Below are positions 34,366 through 43,430 of a DNA stretch of 64,000 nt, in pieces. The notes beneath the pieces were generated by a model. That model was not told the origin of the DNA. It worked only from the letters and a program-made list of their open reading frames with translations, and did no database searches. Source of the DNA: Pseudomonadota bacterium (GTDB taxonomy: Bacteria > Desulfobacterota > Desulfobacteria > Desulfobacterales > Desulfolunaceae); assembly GCA_018818835.1 (NCBI GenBank), contig JAHIRD010000106.1, positions 1 through 64,000 on the forward strand, read 5' to 3'. The position numbers and the translations under genes were made by a program. Numbering within the stretch: the first letter of the stretch is position 1; each line of letters starts with the position of its first letter.

Positions 34366-35481
34366 ATGATGGAAAACAAGAATATCAAGGTTCTTCACAT
34401 TGATTCTGAAAAAAGTTGGAGGGGTGGTCAGCAGCAGGCCGCCTATCTCCTGGAACGGATGCACGCCCTGGGATCAAAGACAGCCATGGTCTGCAAGCCG
34501 GGATCAGCCATGGAAACATACTGCCAGGGAAAAGGCTTGCCTGTCTATGGGATTCCCATGCACGGGGAACTTGATATCACAGCGGGTTACAAAATTGCGT
34601 CTTTATGCCGGAAGCAAGGCTTTCATATTCTGCATCTCCATTCGGCCCATGCCCTTGCCACAGGATTGTGGGCCAGTTTATTTTATAAAAAACTTCGTCT
34701 GATTGCTGTAAGACGCGTTTCCGTTCCCATCAAGAAAAATTGGTTCAGTCGGTTTAAATACTTAACCCCAAGACTGAATCGCATTGTTTGCATCTCCAAT
34801 GCCATCAAGGCCATCCTGATGAATGATGGATTGCATGGGGAAAAACTCACCGTCATTCACAGCGGGGTCCATCTTGATAAATTTAAAGGAGCTCTGGACG
34901 GGAAACTTGTGAAACAAACATTGGGAATCCCTGATGATCATCTTGTGGTGGGTACAATAGCTGCCTTCACCAGGGAAAAAGGCTATCCCACCTTGTTAAA
35001 GGCTGCTGAAGAGATTGTCAGAAAACATGAACGAGTCACCTTTTGTGCTGTGGGTAGTGGGGCTGAAGAAGAGGCCATACACACCATGGCCAAGGATCTG
35101 AGATTAGGTGACCGTATGATATTTACAGGTTTTAGAAAAGATGTGGGGTCACTTCTTAATATGTTTGATCTCTTTGTCCTTCCGTCGTATCAGGAGGGCT
35201 TGGGCTCATCCATTCTGGATGCCCAGGCTCTGGGTTTGCCCGTGGTCGCCTGTCGAACCGGGGGTGTTCCGGAAATCGTTCACCATGGGGTCAATGGTCT
35301 TCTGGTGCCGCCCAGAGATTCCAAGGCCCTGGTGCTTGCCTTGGAGGACCTTGTCTGCAATTCCGAAAAACGGAAACAATTCGGATTGAAAGCCATGGAA
35401 ACCGTGCAGGCCTTTTCCATTGACAGAACAGTCGAAAATAATATGGCCCTGTACAGACAACTGGGTGATGGAACGCCCTGA
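34366..35481 (+). CDS. GT4 glycosyltransferase
   Basis: A 371-aa retaining glycosyltransferase. The N-domain opens KVLHIDSEKSWRGGQQQAA. The C-domain has TIAAFTREKGYPTLLKA, then the donor-binding E-x7-E element in QEGLGSSILDAQALG and ACRTGGVPEIV. It has no membrane segment and likely transfers a sugar to the LPS core. GTG at 34363 and ATGs at 34366 and 34369 are all possible starts; no binding site separates them. It is bracketed by the kdsB fragment and by intact kdsB (both opposite strand) and stops 1 bp from the kdsB stop. Confidence 0.88.
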   Translation: MMENKNIKVLHIDSEKSWRGGQQQAAYLLERMHALGSKTAMVCKPGSAMETYCQGKGLPVYGIPMHGELDITAGYKIASLCRKQGFHILHLHSAHALATGLWASLFYKKLRLIAVRRVSVPIKKNWFSRFKYLTPRLNRIVCISNAIKAILMNDGLHGEKLTVIHSGVHLDKFKGALDGKLVKQTLGIPDDHLVVGTIAAFTREKGYPTLLKAAEEIVRKHERVTFCAVGSGAEEEAIHTMAKDLRLGDRMIFTGFRKDVGSLLNMFDLFVLPSYQEGLGSSILDAQALGLPVVACRTGGVPEIVHHGVNGLLVPPRDSKALVLALEDLVCNSEKRKQFGLKAMETVQAFSIDRTVENNMALYRQLGDGTP

Positions 35482-35482
35482 T

Positions 35483-36229
35483 TTAGTCTGTTTTTTTTGT
35501 AAGCAGGGCTCTGACCAATTCGAGGTCCTCGGGCCGGTCCACACCCTGGGTGCGATGACGTGTGATGACCATGCGGATGGGAATGTTGTTTTCCAAGAGC
35601 CTTAATTGTTCCAGTTTTTCTATGTTTTCAAGGTGGCTTTTGCCTAAGCGCACAAAGTGTTCCAGGCTGGCCATTCTAAAGGCGTAAAGCCCGATGTGCC
35701 CGTAATATTCAGGATCCTGGCCATCCCGGTCAAAGGGAATGGGCGATCTGGAAAAATAGAGGGCATCGTTTGTCTTTGAAAAAACCACTTTAACCTGGTC
35801 CGGGTTTTTGGCTTCTTTTGCAGTGATCATGACTGCCGGGCTGGTCACCTGGATCAAGGGATTGGAAAACGGTGCCAGAAGCTCCTGGAGAATGGCTGGA
35901 TTAAGGGCAGGCTCATCACCCTGGATATTGACCACAACGGCCGTGTCCGGGACGTTTAACTGCCTGGCAGCTTCAAGGACTCTGTCTGTACCACTGGGAT
36001 GATCCGTCCGGGTCATGATGACAGGAAGGTGAAGATCAAGGGCCGCCGATTGGATGCGGGAATCATCGGTTGCAAGGGCAATGGATTTAAAACAACCGGA
36101 CTCAAGGGCCCGCTGGTAAACGTGCCAGAACATGGGCTTCCCCAGAATATCCGTTAAGGGTTTTCCCGGAAAACGAGTGGACGCATAACGGGCAGGGATA
36201 ATGCCGTAACAGTGAACAGGCAGAGTCAT
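35483..36229 (-). CDS. kdsB: CMP-Kdo synthetase (3-deoxy-manno-octulosonate cytidylyltransferase)
   Basis: Activates Kdo with CTP to CMP-Kdo, the donor for WaaA. The 248-aa protein opens with [17 protein letters not shown], the nucleotide-binding loop of KdsB, and has [11 protein letters not shown], the metal-binding aspartate motif, plus HIGLYAFR. The ATG at 36229 follows AAGGA; a longer frame from 36253 overlaps the start region of waaA. It lies directly after waaA on the minus strand, a natural donor-enzyme pair. A decayed copy of its 3' end is at 34123. Confidence 0.95.
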   Translation of the reverse strand: MTLPVHCYGIIPARYASTRFPGKPLTDILGKPMFWHVYQRALESGCFKSIALATDDSRIQSAALDLHLPVIMTRTDHPSGTDRVLEAARQLNVPDTAVVVNIQGDEPALNPAILQELLAPFSNPLIQVTSPAVMITAKEAKNPDQVKVVFSKTNDALYFSRSPIPFDRDGQDPEYYGHIGLYAFRMASLEHFVRLGKSHLENIEKLEQLRLLENNIPIRMVITRHRTQGVDRPEDLELVRALLTKKTD

Positions 36230-36249
36230 ATCAGAGAATCCTTCGTGTG

Positions 36250-37533
36250 TCATGGTGTTTGATTGAAAAGGGCCCGGATCCGTTCACAGACCATTTGGGT
36301 CCCGCCCTTCTTTTTTTCAAGGTAATCGATTGCCCGTTGCCGGACAAGGTCTTTGGGCACAGGCGAGGAAACCTGGACAAGAAGTCTGCTTGCCACGTTT
36401 TCCCAGGTTTTTTCAATCAACAGAAGCCCTTTTTGGATAATTTCTTCACCCACCCATGAAAAGTTGCTCCAGTGGGGACCGGTAACAGGGATCACTCCTG
36501 ATTGAAGAACCTCCAGAAAATTCTGTCCCCCCAGGGGCGCCAGACTTCCACCCACAAATGCGGCCGTGGCAAGGGCGTAGGCATAAGACAGCTCGCCAAA
36601 TTGATCCCATAAAATCACCTTGTTCATCAAAGTGGACTCGGTCAGACCTGACCGTGTGGCCCAGGGTATCCCCAGGCTGTCAAGCCGACGAGCCCAGGCC
36701 GGAATGCGGTGCATGTGCCTGGGGAAAAGAGCAATCTGAATTGTTGGGTTTTCCCGGGTGATTTTTTGGACAATCTGTTCAACCAGATACTCTTCCTCCT
36801 GTCTGACAGATCCCAGAACGATAATGGGGTTCTGTGGTTTGAACAGACCTGCCAGGGGGTTGTCTGACATCGTGTTCGGCAGGTGGGTCAATCGATCGAA
36901 TTTGATGTTGGGCAAGAAACGGACCCTGCTGTTGGGAAAAAGTTGGGAAAAGCGACCTGCATCACCATGGGAGATGGCACAAATCTCATCCGGTGCAAGG
37001 GCTTTCCACAAAGACGGGAAAAACAGGTATCGTTTTAGGCTTTTTCCCGTTAGCCTGCCGTTGACAATCAGTATTTTACAACCAATTTTTTTGAGAGAGA
37101 AAAGAAGACCTGGCCACATTTCAAGCTCCACCAGAACCATCAATCTGGGTCGGACGTTTAGCACGGCCTTTTCCATGAGCCCCGGCTTGTCAAAGGGCGC
37201 AAAAGATATGCGGATGTGGAGATCGGGATGCTTTGTGATCAGGGTTTTTCGTCCTTGCTCAAGAATGTCCATGCCCTGGCGGGTATTGGTGGTAAGCCAC
37301 AGTTTTATCGGCCCCTTGAGTGAAAGAGAATCGAGAATCTCCAGCGTGAGATATGCTTCTCCGGCCGAGGCCGATTGGATCCAGATATCGGCATTGCCCT
37401 TGCCCGTATCTATGAACAGGCGTTGATCAATCCCGTCAGCGATTCGTTCTTTTTTTTTAAGAAAAGGGATGGCAGCTGCCCAGGCCATATTGTACAGTGA
37501 GAATGCGGTTTTAATGGCCTTTGTTGGTTTCAT
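36250..37533 (-). CDS. waaA: Kdo transferase
   Basis: Transfers Kdo from CMP-Kdo to lipid A precursor at the inner membrane. The 427-aa protein has a short N-terminal hydrophobic anchor, [29 protein letters not shown] with the catalytic acids, [21 protein letters not shown] and a GPHWSNF segment, all typical of WaaA/KdtA. Size is normal. Its 3' end lies just before kdsB on the same strand. Mono- versus bifunctional transfer cannot be judged from sequence alone. Confidence 0.95.
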   Translation of the reverse strand: MKPTKAIKTAFSLYNMAWAAAIPFLKKKERIADGIDQRLFIDTGKGNADIWIQSASAGEAYLTLEILDSLSLKGPIKLWLTTNTRQGMDILEQGRKTLITKHPDLHIRISFAPFDKPGLMEKAVLNVRPRLMVLVELEMWPGLLFSLKKIGCKILIVNGRLTGKSLKRYLFFPSLWKALAPDEICAISHGDAGRFSQLFPNSRVRFLPNIKFDRLTHLPNTMSDNPLAGLFKPQNPIIVLGSVRQEEEYLVEQIVQKITRENPTIQIALFPRHMHRIPAWARRLDSLGIPWATRSGLTESTLMNKVILWDQFGELSYAYALATAAFVGGSLAPLGGQNFLEVLQSGVIPVTGPHWSNFSWVGEEIIQKGLLLIEKTWENVASRLLVQVSSPVPKDLVRQRAIDYLEKKKGGTQMVCERIRALFNQTP

Positions 37534-37720
37534 GCCTGCCTTGTTTAAGAAAGATTTATTTATTGAAGGACACCCTGGTGGAATCCAATTGCCCCAGGAT
37601 ATTAAAAAATTAAGGAATCCGTGTCAATTGTAAATCTTAAATTGCATGCCAGGTCGGACTCTGATATACAAGACCTGTTTTTTTATAAACAAGTATTTAA
37701 TATTTAAAAGGAAATCAAAT

Positions 37721-37894
37721 ATGGCAATTAATCAGGAACTTTTGGATATTCTGGCCTGTCCCACGTGCAAGGACGCTGTCACCCTTAACAAAGAAGGCAA
37801 CGGCTTGATCTGCTTTACATGCAAACGGGTCTATGAGATTAAAGATGATATTCCCATTATGCTTGTTGACGAATCCAAACCTTTGAAAGAATAA
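37721..37894 (+). CDS. Trm112 family small zinc-ribbon protein
   Basis: A 57-aa protein with the Trm112 fold: LLDILACPTCK opens the family and four cysteines (C13, C16, C31, C34) can bind zinc. In other organisms Trm112 activates methyltransferases; in bacteria these small proteins are often of unsettled function and lie near LPS genes. AAGGAAAT precedes the ATG at 37721. An upstream in-frame extension to 37646 is rejected. It lies 12 bp before the DUF4416 gene on the same strand. Confidence 0.88.
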   Translation: MAINQELLDILACPTCKDAVTLNKEGNGLICFTCKRVYEIKDDIPIMLVDESKPLKE

Positions 37895-37906
37895 TGTCTG
37901 GAGTTT

Positions 37907-38434
37907 ATGAGCACACCCCGTTTACCTGATCCGGCCAAGTTGGTTATCGGAGTTTTTACACAAGACAAGGACCTGTTTGACCCCCTGGCAACGCGTCTTA
38001 CTGAGATGTTCGGATTGACCGATACCATCAGTGCATGGATGGCGTTTGATTACACGGATTATTACGAAAAAGAGATGGGTACCCCCTTGTTCCGGCGTAT
38101 GATGTCCTTTAAAACCCTGGTGAAACAGGATCAGCTGGCGGACATCAAGCTGAAAACCAATGCCCTTGAAAAAACATACGGAAAGATAGGCCATCGAACA
38201 GTGAATCTTGATCCGGGTTATCTGCTTCTTTCCCGGTTTGTTCTGGCCACGGGCAAGGATTTTGCCCATAGGATTTCCATTGGTCAGGGGATATATGGGG
38301 ACTTGACGCTTCTATACAAAAACGGCGGGTTCACGACTCTGCCGTGGACATATCCGGATTATGCTGATAAAACAATGATTTCATACCTTCTAAGTGTCAG
38401 GAACACATACATCCACGACTTGGACACTCAGTGA
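37907..38434 (+). CDS. DUF4416 family protein
   Basis: A 175-aa soluble protein of the DUF4416 family, widespread in Desulfobacterota. Visible landmarks are KLVIGVFTQDKDLF at the start, FDYTDYYEKEMG in the middle, NLDPGYLLLSRFVLATGKDF and LPWTYPDYAD near the end. No catalytic motif can be named and the function is unknown. It follows the Trm112-like gene by 12 bp and ends just before a strong stem-loop. Confidence 0.85.
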   Translation: MSTPRLPDPAKLVIGVFTQDKDLFDPLATRLTEMFGLTDTISAWMAFDYTDYYEKEMGTPLFRRMMSFKTLVKQDQLADIKLKTNALEKTYGKIGHRTVNLDPGYLLLSRFVLATGKDFAHRISIGQGIYGDLTLLYKNGGFTTLPWTYPDYADKTMISYLLSVRNTYIHDLDTQ

Positions 38435-38452
38435 TGTCTTGTTTCCATTCTC

Positions 38453-38481
38453 CACGGGGATCTATAGATAAGATCCCCGTG
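38453..38481. terminator. Strong stem-loop after the DUF4416 gene
   Basis: CACGGGGATCT pairs perfectly with AGATCCCCGTG over 11 bp around a 7-base loop. No T tract follows, so it is either a 3'-end protecting hairpin or a weak terminator rather than a classical one. Confidence 0.55.
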
Positions 38482-38514
38482 AGAGTATAACCCATGTTAT
38501 CGGATTAAAAAATT

Positions 38515-39396
38515 ATGATTAAAAGTATGACAGCCTATGCCAAGGCCGAGATGACAGACGAAAAGCTGACTGTAGCTGTGGAGATACGAACCCTGAATAG
38601 CCGGTATCTGGATTATTTTATCCGGGTTCCCCATGGATACAATATCATGGAGGACAAGATCAAGGAGTGTGTGTCCCAAAAAATATCACGGGGCAGGATC
38701 GAAATACGGCTTCATGTCACGGATGCATCCGAAGAAAGTATGGCCTTTGATGTGAATCTCCAGAAAGCCGGGGCCTATTATGAGGCGTTAAATACCCTGA
38801 AAAACAGCTTTGCGGTGGATGGGGGCATTTCTTTGAATCTTCTTGCAGGGGTCCAGGGTGTGATAACAGCCTCGGATGTGACCGTTGATGTGGACCGGAA
38901 CTGGGCCCTGATTGAACGCTGTCTGAACCAGGCTCTTGTTGATCTGAACACCATGCGGGCCGTTGAAGGGGACTATTTGAAAAAAGATTTTCATGCCCGG
39001 CTGGATTTTGTGGAAGGGGCCATCGAAACCATCCGATCAGACTCGGCGGATTTGTTGACTTTTTACCAGAAACGACTTTTGGATCGTGTTAAATCATTAT
39101 GTGAGGGAATTGCTGAAGTAGACCAGGCCCGGATTGCCCAGGAGGCAGCGCTGCTTGCAGACCGGAGCGATATTTCCGAAGAAATTGTCAGAGCATCAAG
39201 CCATGTGATTCAGTTCCGGAATATCATGGAATCCGAGGACGCGTCAGGTCGGAAGCTCAATTTCCTTCTACAGGAGTTTAACCGGGAGTTTAATACCATG
39301 GGATCCAAGGTCGGTCATGCGGGTGTGGCTCATTTGATTGTGGATGTTAAATCAGAACTTGAACGATTAAGGGAACAGGTCCAGAATATCGAATAA
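38515..39396 (+). CDS. yicC: YicC family endoribonuclease-like protein
   Basis: A 293-aa protein of the YicC family, whose E. coli member is implicated in RNA decay. The opening IKSMTAYAKAEMTDEKLTVA and VEIRTLNSRYLD are typical, and the C-terminal DUF1732 part has GRKLNFLLQEFNREFNTMGS-K, the most conserved segment. Length is as expected. It is followed by remA-like and gmk genes on the same strand, the standard YicC-RemA-Gmk order of many bacteria. Confidence 0.93.
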   Translation: MIKSMTAYAKAEMTDEKLTVAVEIRTLNSRYLDYFIRVPHGYNIMEDKIKECVSQKISRGRIEIRLHVTDASEESMAFDVNLQKAGAYYEALNTLKNSFAVDGGISLNLLAGVQGVITASDVTVDVDRNWALIERCLNQALVDLNTMRAVEGDYLKKDFHARLDFVEGAIETIRSDSADLLTFYQKRLLDRVKSLCEGIAEVDQARIAQEAALLADRSDISEEIVRASSHVIQFRNIMESEDASGRKLNFLLQEFNREFNTMGSKVGHAGVAHLIVDVKSELERLREQVQNIE

Positions 39397-39461
39397 TATA
39401 TAGGGGAAGTGGTCATGAACCACTCTTTCTAAGGTAATTACCCAGTGGGTCAGGAGAAAAA

Positions 39462-39752
39462 ATGGATCAGGCATTATTGAATATCGGTTTCGGAAGCAGT
39501 GTTGTGGCTGACCGCGTTGTGGCCATTGTGTCACCGAATTCAGCCCCCATGAAGCGGCTGAAAGATGAGGCCAAGGATGAAAAACGTCTTGTTGACGCTA
39601 CCCATGGCCGACGAACCCGGTCCATCATTGTCCTGGACAGTAATCATATTGTTCTGTCCGCCATACAGTCCGAAACAATTTCCCAGCGCTTTGCAGCACT
39701 CAGGGAAAGTACCCAGAAAAGCGACCCAAAAGGTGATCAGAAAGGTGAGTGA
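39462..39752 (+). CDS. RemA-like DUF370 regulatory protein
   Basis: A 96-aa protein of the RemA/DUF370 family. In Bacillus subtilis RemA is a DNA-binding activator of matrix genes; in other phyla the role is not established. Residues 1-83 match the family: [30 protein letters not shown] and [16 protein letters not shown]. The C-terminal tail ([13 protein letters not shown]) is polar and probably disordered. Its stop overlaps the gmk start region, consistent with one transcript from yicC to gmk. Confidence 0.9.
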   Translation: MDQALLNIGFGSSVVADRVVAIVSPNSAPMKRLKDEAKDEKRLVDATHGRRTRSIIVLDSNHIVLSAIQSETISQRFAALRESTQKSDPKGDQKGE

Positions 39753-39757
39753 GACAG

Positions 39758-40327
39758 ATGGCCAGGTCTGAGAAAAAGGGGCATCTCTTTGTGGTTTCCG
39801 CACCTTCTGGAACAGGAAAGACAACACTTTGCCGTTTGCTTCAAGGTGCCTTTGACACACTGGGATATTCCGTGTCCCATACCACCCGGAAGCCCAGGCA
39901 GGGTGAGGTTCATGGCAAGGATTATTTTTTTGTATCACACGAGGCCTTCGAGGCCATGATCCGTGATCATGGGTTACTGGAGTGGGCAAAGGTCCACGGC
40001 AATTATTACGGCACATCCCTTTCATTTATCCGTGAAAGCCTGGACAAGGGCATGGATATTCTTCTGGACATCGATGTGCAAGGTGCAGAGCAGATTGTCA
40101 AACATTATCCTGATGCGGTGACCATATTCATCATGCCCCCGTCCATGGAGGCATTGGAGCAGCGTCTGAATGCCAGGGCCACGGACAGTAAGGACGTGAT
40201 TGAAACCCGGATCAGAAATGCCCGGGATGAAATCAGGAAAAAGGATCTTTACCGGCATGTGATTGTTAACGATAAGCTTGACGCAGCAACAAACGAGTTG
40301 TTTGAGCTGATCCGTTCGTACCTTTGA
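39758..40327 (+). CDS. gmk: Guanylate kinase
   Basis: Phosphorylates GMP to GDP. The 189-aa protein has the P-loop APSGTGKTTL (about residues 16-25), SHTTRKPRQGEVHGKDYFFV with the GMP-binding arginines, and ILLDIDVQGAEQIV with the catalytic region. Length is normal. The ATG at 39758 is used with AAGGTGAG upstream; a GTG three codons earlier is also possible. It is downstream of yicC and remA-like, and a dispersed repeat copy separates it from rlmB. Confidence 0.95.
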   Translation: MARSEKKGHLFVVSAPSGTGKTTLCRLLQGAFDTLGYSVSHTTRKPRQGEVHGKDYFFVSHEAFEAMIRDHGLLEWAKVHGNYYGTSLSFIRESLDKGMDILLDIDVQGAEQIVKHYPDAVTIFIMPPSMEALEQRLNARATDSKDVIETRIRNARDEIRKKDLYRHVIVNDKLDAATNELFELIRSYL

Positions 40328-40340
40328 AACAATGAATTTT

Positions 40341-40376
40341 ATGACGAACTCGTAAAAAGTCGACAGATAGCTATGG
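40341..40376 (+). repeat. Dispersed element copy: CTCGTAAAAAGTCGACAGAT
   Basis: The sequence from ATGACGAACT to GCTATGG matches the reversed copy at 53647-53679 and the copy at 21623. It lies 13 bp after the gmk stop and includes an ATG (40373) that is in frame with rlmB. Confidence 0.85.
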
Positions 40377-40402
40377 AAAAGTTTATAAACAAAGAAAAGA
40401 CC

Positions 40403-41176
40403 ATGGGCAATAAAAATGGGACACCGTTGAAAACAGCAAGCGAAGATATTCTTTATGGTGTCAATCCCGTAACAGAGGCATTGAAGGCCGGACGTCGTCG
40501 GATTTATGAACTTTTTCTCGCAGGTGAAAAGGCTTCGGATAGGATCTCGGGTCTTGCGGATCTGGCAGGGTCTTTGAACATTCCCCTGACGCGGATGGAT
40601 GGCCTGGAGCTTTCACGGATAGCCGGAACGGATTCCCACCAGAATGTGGCTGCAAGGGTGAGTGCCTACCCTTTTTCAGGGATTTCGGACATTCTGGCAA
40701 AAAGACATAAAGAGGGGGCTCCCTTTATCCTGATTCTGGATGGTGTTGAAGATCCCCAGAATCTGGGGGCATTGGCACGTACGGCATTGGGCGCTGGGGT
40801 GGATGGTATCATCATACCCAAAGACAGAGCGGCTCTGCCCACACCGTCTGCCTCCAAAGCATCTGCCGGTGCCCTGGAACATATTCATCTGGTGCGTGAA
40901 ACAAATCTGGTGAACATTATCAAGGATCTTAAAAAAGAGGGTTTCTGGATAACAGGGCTTGACGCAGAGGCAAAGACCTCTTTATATGAAGGGGATTTTT
41001 CATCAGCCACGGCACTGGTGGTTGGAGGCGAGGGCCGAGGGCTCAGGGATCTTGTGAAAAAGCATTGCGATTATCTGGTGTTTATCCCCCAAAAGGGGCC
41101 GTTGAGTTCACTGAACGCTTCGGTGGCGGGTGCCCTGTCCATGTACGAGGTGGTGAGGCAAAGGCAAAAACAGTAA
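40403..41176 (+). CDS. rlmB: TrmH/RlmB family rRNA 2'-O-methyltransferase
   Basis: A SpoU-class enzyme expected to methylate the ribose of a guanosine in 23S rRNA with SAM. The N-terminal substrate-binding domain ([19 protein letters not shown]) is followed by the knotted catalytic domain: motif 1 [21 protein letters not shown] (first 20 residues counted), motif 2 [10 protein letters not shown] and motif 3 [18 protein letters not shown]. Length 257 aa. The ATG at 40403 is preferred; an in-frame ATG at 40373 sits inside a dispersed repeat and has no binding site. It lies downstream of gmk and upstream of icd. Confidence 0.92.
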   Translation: MGNKNGTPLKTASEDILYGVNPVTEALKAGRRRIYELFLAGEKASDRISGLADLAGSLNIPLTRMDGLELSRIAGTDSHQNVAARVSAYPFSGISDILAKRHKEGAPFILILDGVEDPQNLGALARTALGAGVDGIIIPKDRAALPTPSASKASAGALEHIHLVRETNLVNIIKDLKKEGFWITGLDAEAKTSLYEGDFSSATALVVGGEGRGLRDLVKKHCDYLVFIPQKGPLSSLNASVAGALSMYEVVRQRQKQ

Positions 41177-41231
41177 CCGGTCCGGCCTTTTGTTTTTTTT
41201 GGCCGGGGAATATATTGAAAGGATTGTGACC

Positions 41232-42452
41232 ATGGAAAAAGGACATAAAATTGTAAAGAACAGTGACGGCTCACTGACGGTTCCCGTTGATCCCATCATT
41301 CCCTATATCGAAGGGGACGGCATCGGCCCTGATATCTGGTATGCAACCCGTCTGGTGCTTGACGGTGCTATCAAGGCAGCGTATGGCGATTCCCGTAAAA
41401 TTGAATGGCTGGAACTTCTGGTGGGTGAAAAAGGGTTTGAAAAAAAAGGGGAGTGGCTATCTGACGATGCCCTGAAAACCATGGAAGAGTATGTGGTGTC
41501 CATCAAGGGGCCCCTTACAACTCCCGTGGGAAAGGGGATCCGCAGCCTCAACGTATCCATCCGTCAGAAACTGGATCTTTATGCCTGCGTAAGGCCGGTT
41601 CGCTACATTGAGCCGGTACCCAGCCCCATGAAAGCCCCGGAAAAAGTCGATATGGTGATTTTCAGGGAAAACACCGAAGATGTCTACGCCGGTATCGAGT
41701 ATGAAGCCGGAAGCGTTGAGGCGGAAAAAGTGGCAGCCTTTTTGAAAAATGAACTGGGTGCCAACTTGCCCGAACATCCCGGGATCGGTATCAAACCCAT
41801 GAGCGCGGTGAACACCAAACGCCTGGTGGCCAGTGCCATCCGCCATGCCATTGACAACCATGCCTCCAGCGTTACCCTGATGCACAAGGGAAACATCATG
41901 AAATTTACCGAAGGGGCATTCAGGACCTGGGGTTATGAGGTGGCTCGTGAGTTGTTTCCAGACCAGACCATCACCGAAGATGAACTCTGGGAAACATATG
42001 ACGGCAAAGCCCCTGAAGGTAAAATTGTGATCAAGGACAGGATCTCCGACATGCTGTTCCAGCAGGTTCTGCTCAGGCCGGACGAGTACAGCGTCATTGC
42101 CTGTCCCAACCTGAACGGAGATTACATATCCGATGCCCTGGCAGCCCAGGTGGGTGGACTGGGTATCGCCCCTGGAGCTAATATCGGTGATACCTGTGCC
42201 GTGTTTGAAGCAACCCATGGAACAGCGCCAAAATATGCAGGGTTGGATAAGGTCAATCCCACATCCCTGATTCTGTCCGGAGCCATGATGCTCGAGTATA
42301 TGGGCTGGAAAGAGGCCTCGGACAAGGTGGTCAAGGCCATTCAGCAAACCATCAAGGACGGCATCGTGACTTACGATCTTGCCCGTCAGATGGAAGGAGC
42401 CAAAGAAGTGAAATGCTCTGAATTTGCCAGGGCGGTTGTCTCTAATATGTAG
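41232..42452 (+). CDS. icd: NADP-dependent isocitrate dehydrogenase
   Basis: Oxidatively decarboxylates isocitrate to 2-oxoglutarate. The 406-aa protein has GDGIGPDIW, the substrate loop [20 protein letters not shown] (with the serine phosphorylated in E. coli), [13 protein letters not shown] and [17 protein letters not shown]. The Lys-Tyr pair after HGTAP matches the NADP-specific type. The ATG at 41232 has AAAGGA upstream. A terminator follows. An NADP-type enzyme is consistent with an oxidative citric-acid cycle as in acetate-oxidising Desulfobacteraceae, but that pathway is inference. Confidence 0.95.
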   Translation: MEKGHKIVKNSDGSLTVPVDPIIPYIEGDGIGPDIWYATRLVLDGAIKAAYGDSRKIEWLELLVGEKGFEKKGEWLSDDALKTMEEYVVSIKGPLTTPVGKGIRSLNVSIRQKLDLYACVRPVRYIEPVPSPMKAPEKVDMVIFRENTEDVYAGIEYEAGSVEAEKVAAFLKNELGANLPEHPGIGIKPMSAVNTKRLVASAIRHAIDNHASSVTLMHKGNIMKFTEGAFRTWGYEVARELFPDQTITEDELWETYDGKAPEGKIVIKDRISDMLFQQVLLRPDEYSVIACPNLNGDYISDALAAQVGGLGIAPGANIGDTCAVFEATHGTAPKYAGLDKVNPTSLILSGAMMLEYMGWKEASDKVVKAIQQTIKDGIVTYDLARQMEGAKEVKCSEFARAVVSNM

Positions 42453-42480
42453 GCTATCCCGAGGCCAGGCGATTTTTATT

Positions 42481-42508
42481 AAGGCGGCCCCATGGGGCCG
42501 CCTTTTTT
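42481..42508 (+). terminator. Terminator of icd
   Basis: The stem AAGGCGGCCCC with an ATG loop and GGGGCCGCCTT is followed by a T run, 28 bp past the stop. Confidence 0.9.
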
Positions 42509-42520
42509 GTCAGGTGGTTA

Positions 42521-42556
42521 CGTCCATGTTCGTCCACACAGTCCACCACGTCCACC
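42521..42556. repeat. GTCCAC array (9-bp period, reversed GTGGAC family)
   Basis: GTCCA occurs at 42522, 42532, 42541 and 42550, the reverse complement of the array at 5486-5548. It lies between the icd terminator and the comF-like gene. Confidence 0.75.
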
Positions 42557-42575
42557 AAAAGTGCACTGAACGTTT

Positions 42576-43430
42576 ATGAGAAAAACCTTAGTGAAAAAAA
42601 CACTTAAAACGATTTTCTTATCACTAAAAGACGCGGTTTTCCCACTGAAATGCCTGGCCTGCCAGGAACTTTTTTTAAGGCAGACGGCACACTGTGAAAT
42701 GGACCTTGCACCGGGGAAGGGGCTTTACGCCCACCATACATCTCTTTATTTATGCGAGCACTGTCGCAGGGATTTTCAAGGGATTGAATCGCCCATATGC
42801 CTTCGCTGCGGCCTGATGTTTAAAGAACGGTTCTCAGGCGACCACCTATGCGGGGACTGCTTGACAAAACCAGGAAAAATTAGTTTTGCCAGGGCTTTGG
42901 GCGTTTATGACCGATCCTTGAAGTACCTGATCCATGCCTTGAAATACCGGGGAAAAATCCAGGTATCACGGGCCTTAAGTCGTCTTTTGTATGCCCTTTA
43001 TTGCCAATGTTACACAAACGAAACCATGGAATGTGAGGGGCCGGATATCATTCTTCCTGTACCCCTTTTTAAAAAACGATTCAGGCAGCGGGGATTTAAT
43101 CAGGCATGGCTGCTTATTAAAGATTGGCCTTTGTTTCTGGCGTGCAGGTCCGGGAACGAAAAAACCGAGTGCATCAAAGATGGTCTTGTTCGGAATCGAT
43201 GGACAGACCCCCAGGCCGGTCTGGACAGGAAAAAAAGGCAATCCAATATCAAGGGGGCCTTTTCCCTGTCTTCGCATCTGGATGTCCGGAAAAAACATGT
43301 GCTTCTCATTGATGATGTTTACACCACCGGGGCCACTGTCGAGGAATGCGCTGCTGTGTTAATGAAAAACGGGGCCCGGAAGGTCGATGTCCTGACAGTG
43401 TCACGGACATCTGAAAAGGGGGTGGCATGA
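42576..43430 (+). CDS. ComF family phosphoribosyltransferase-like protein
   Basis: A 284-aa ComF-type protein: an N-terminal zinc-ribbon with CLACQ, LCEHCRRDF, CLRCG and LCGDC cysteine pairs, and a C-terminal phosphoribosyltransferase domain with the PRPP loop VLLIDDVYTTGATVEEC. The stretch ILPVPLFKKRFRQRGFNQA is typical of the family. In competent bacteria ComF acts in DNA uptake; here the role is unknown. Its stop overlaps the start of the amidase gene by 4 bp (ATGA). First gene of a tight five-gene run. Confidence 0.9.
   Translation: MRKTLVKKTLKTIFLSLKDAVFPLKCLACQELFLRQTAHCEMDLAPGKGLYAHHTSLYLCEHCRRDFQGIESPICLRCGLMFKERFSGDHLCGDCLTKPGKISFARALGVYDRSLKYLIHALKYRGKIQVSRALSRLLYALYCQCYTNETMECEGPDIILPVPLFKKRFRQRGFNQAWLLIKDWPLFLACRSGNEKTECIKDGLVRNRWTDPQAGLDRKKRQSNIKGAFSLSSHLDVRKKHVLLIDDVYTTGATVEECAAVLMKNGARKVDVLTVSRTSEKGVA

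Noticed and set aside
41176-41215. Terminator between rlmB and icd
   Set aside because: CCGGCC/GGCCGG could pair, but the loop is 13 bases and no T tract follows the stem.
41457-42347. 296-codon minus-strand frame opposite icd
   Set aside because: Antisense shadow of a strongly conserved gene with no own start signal or domain.
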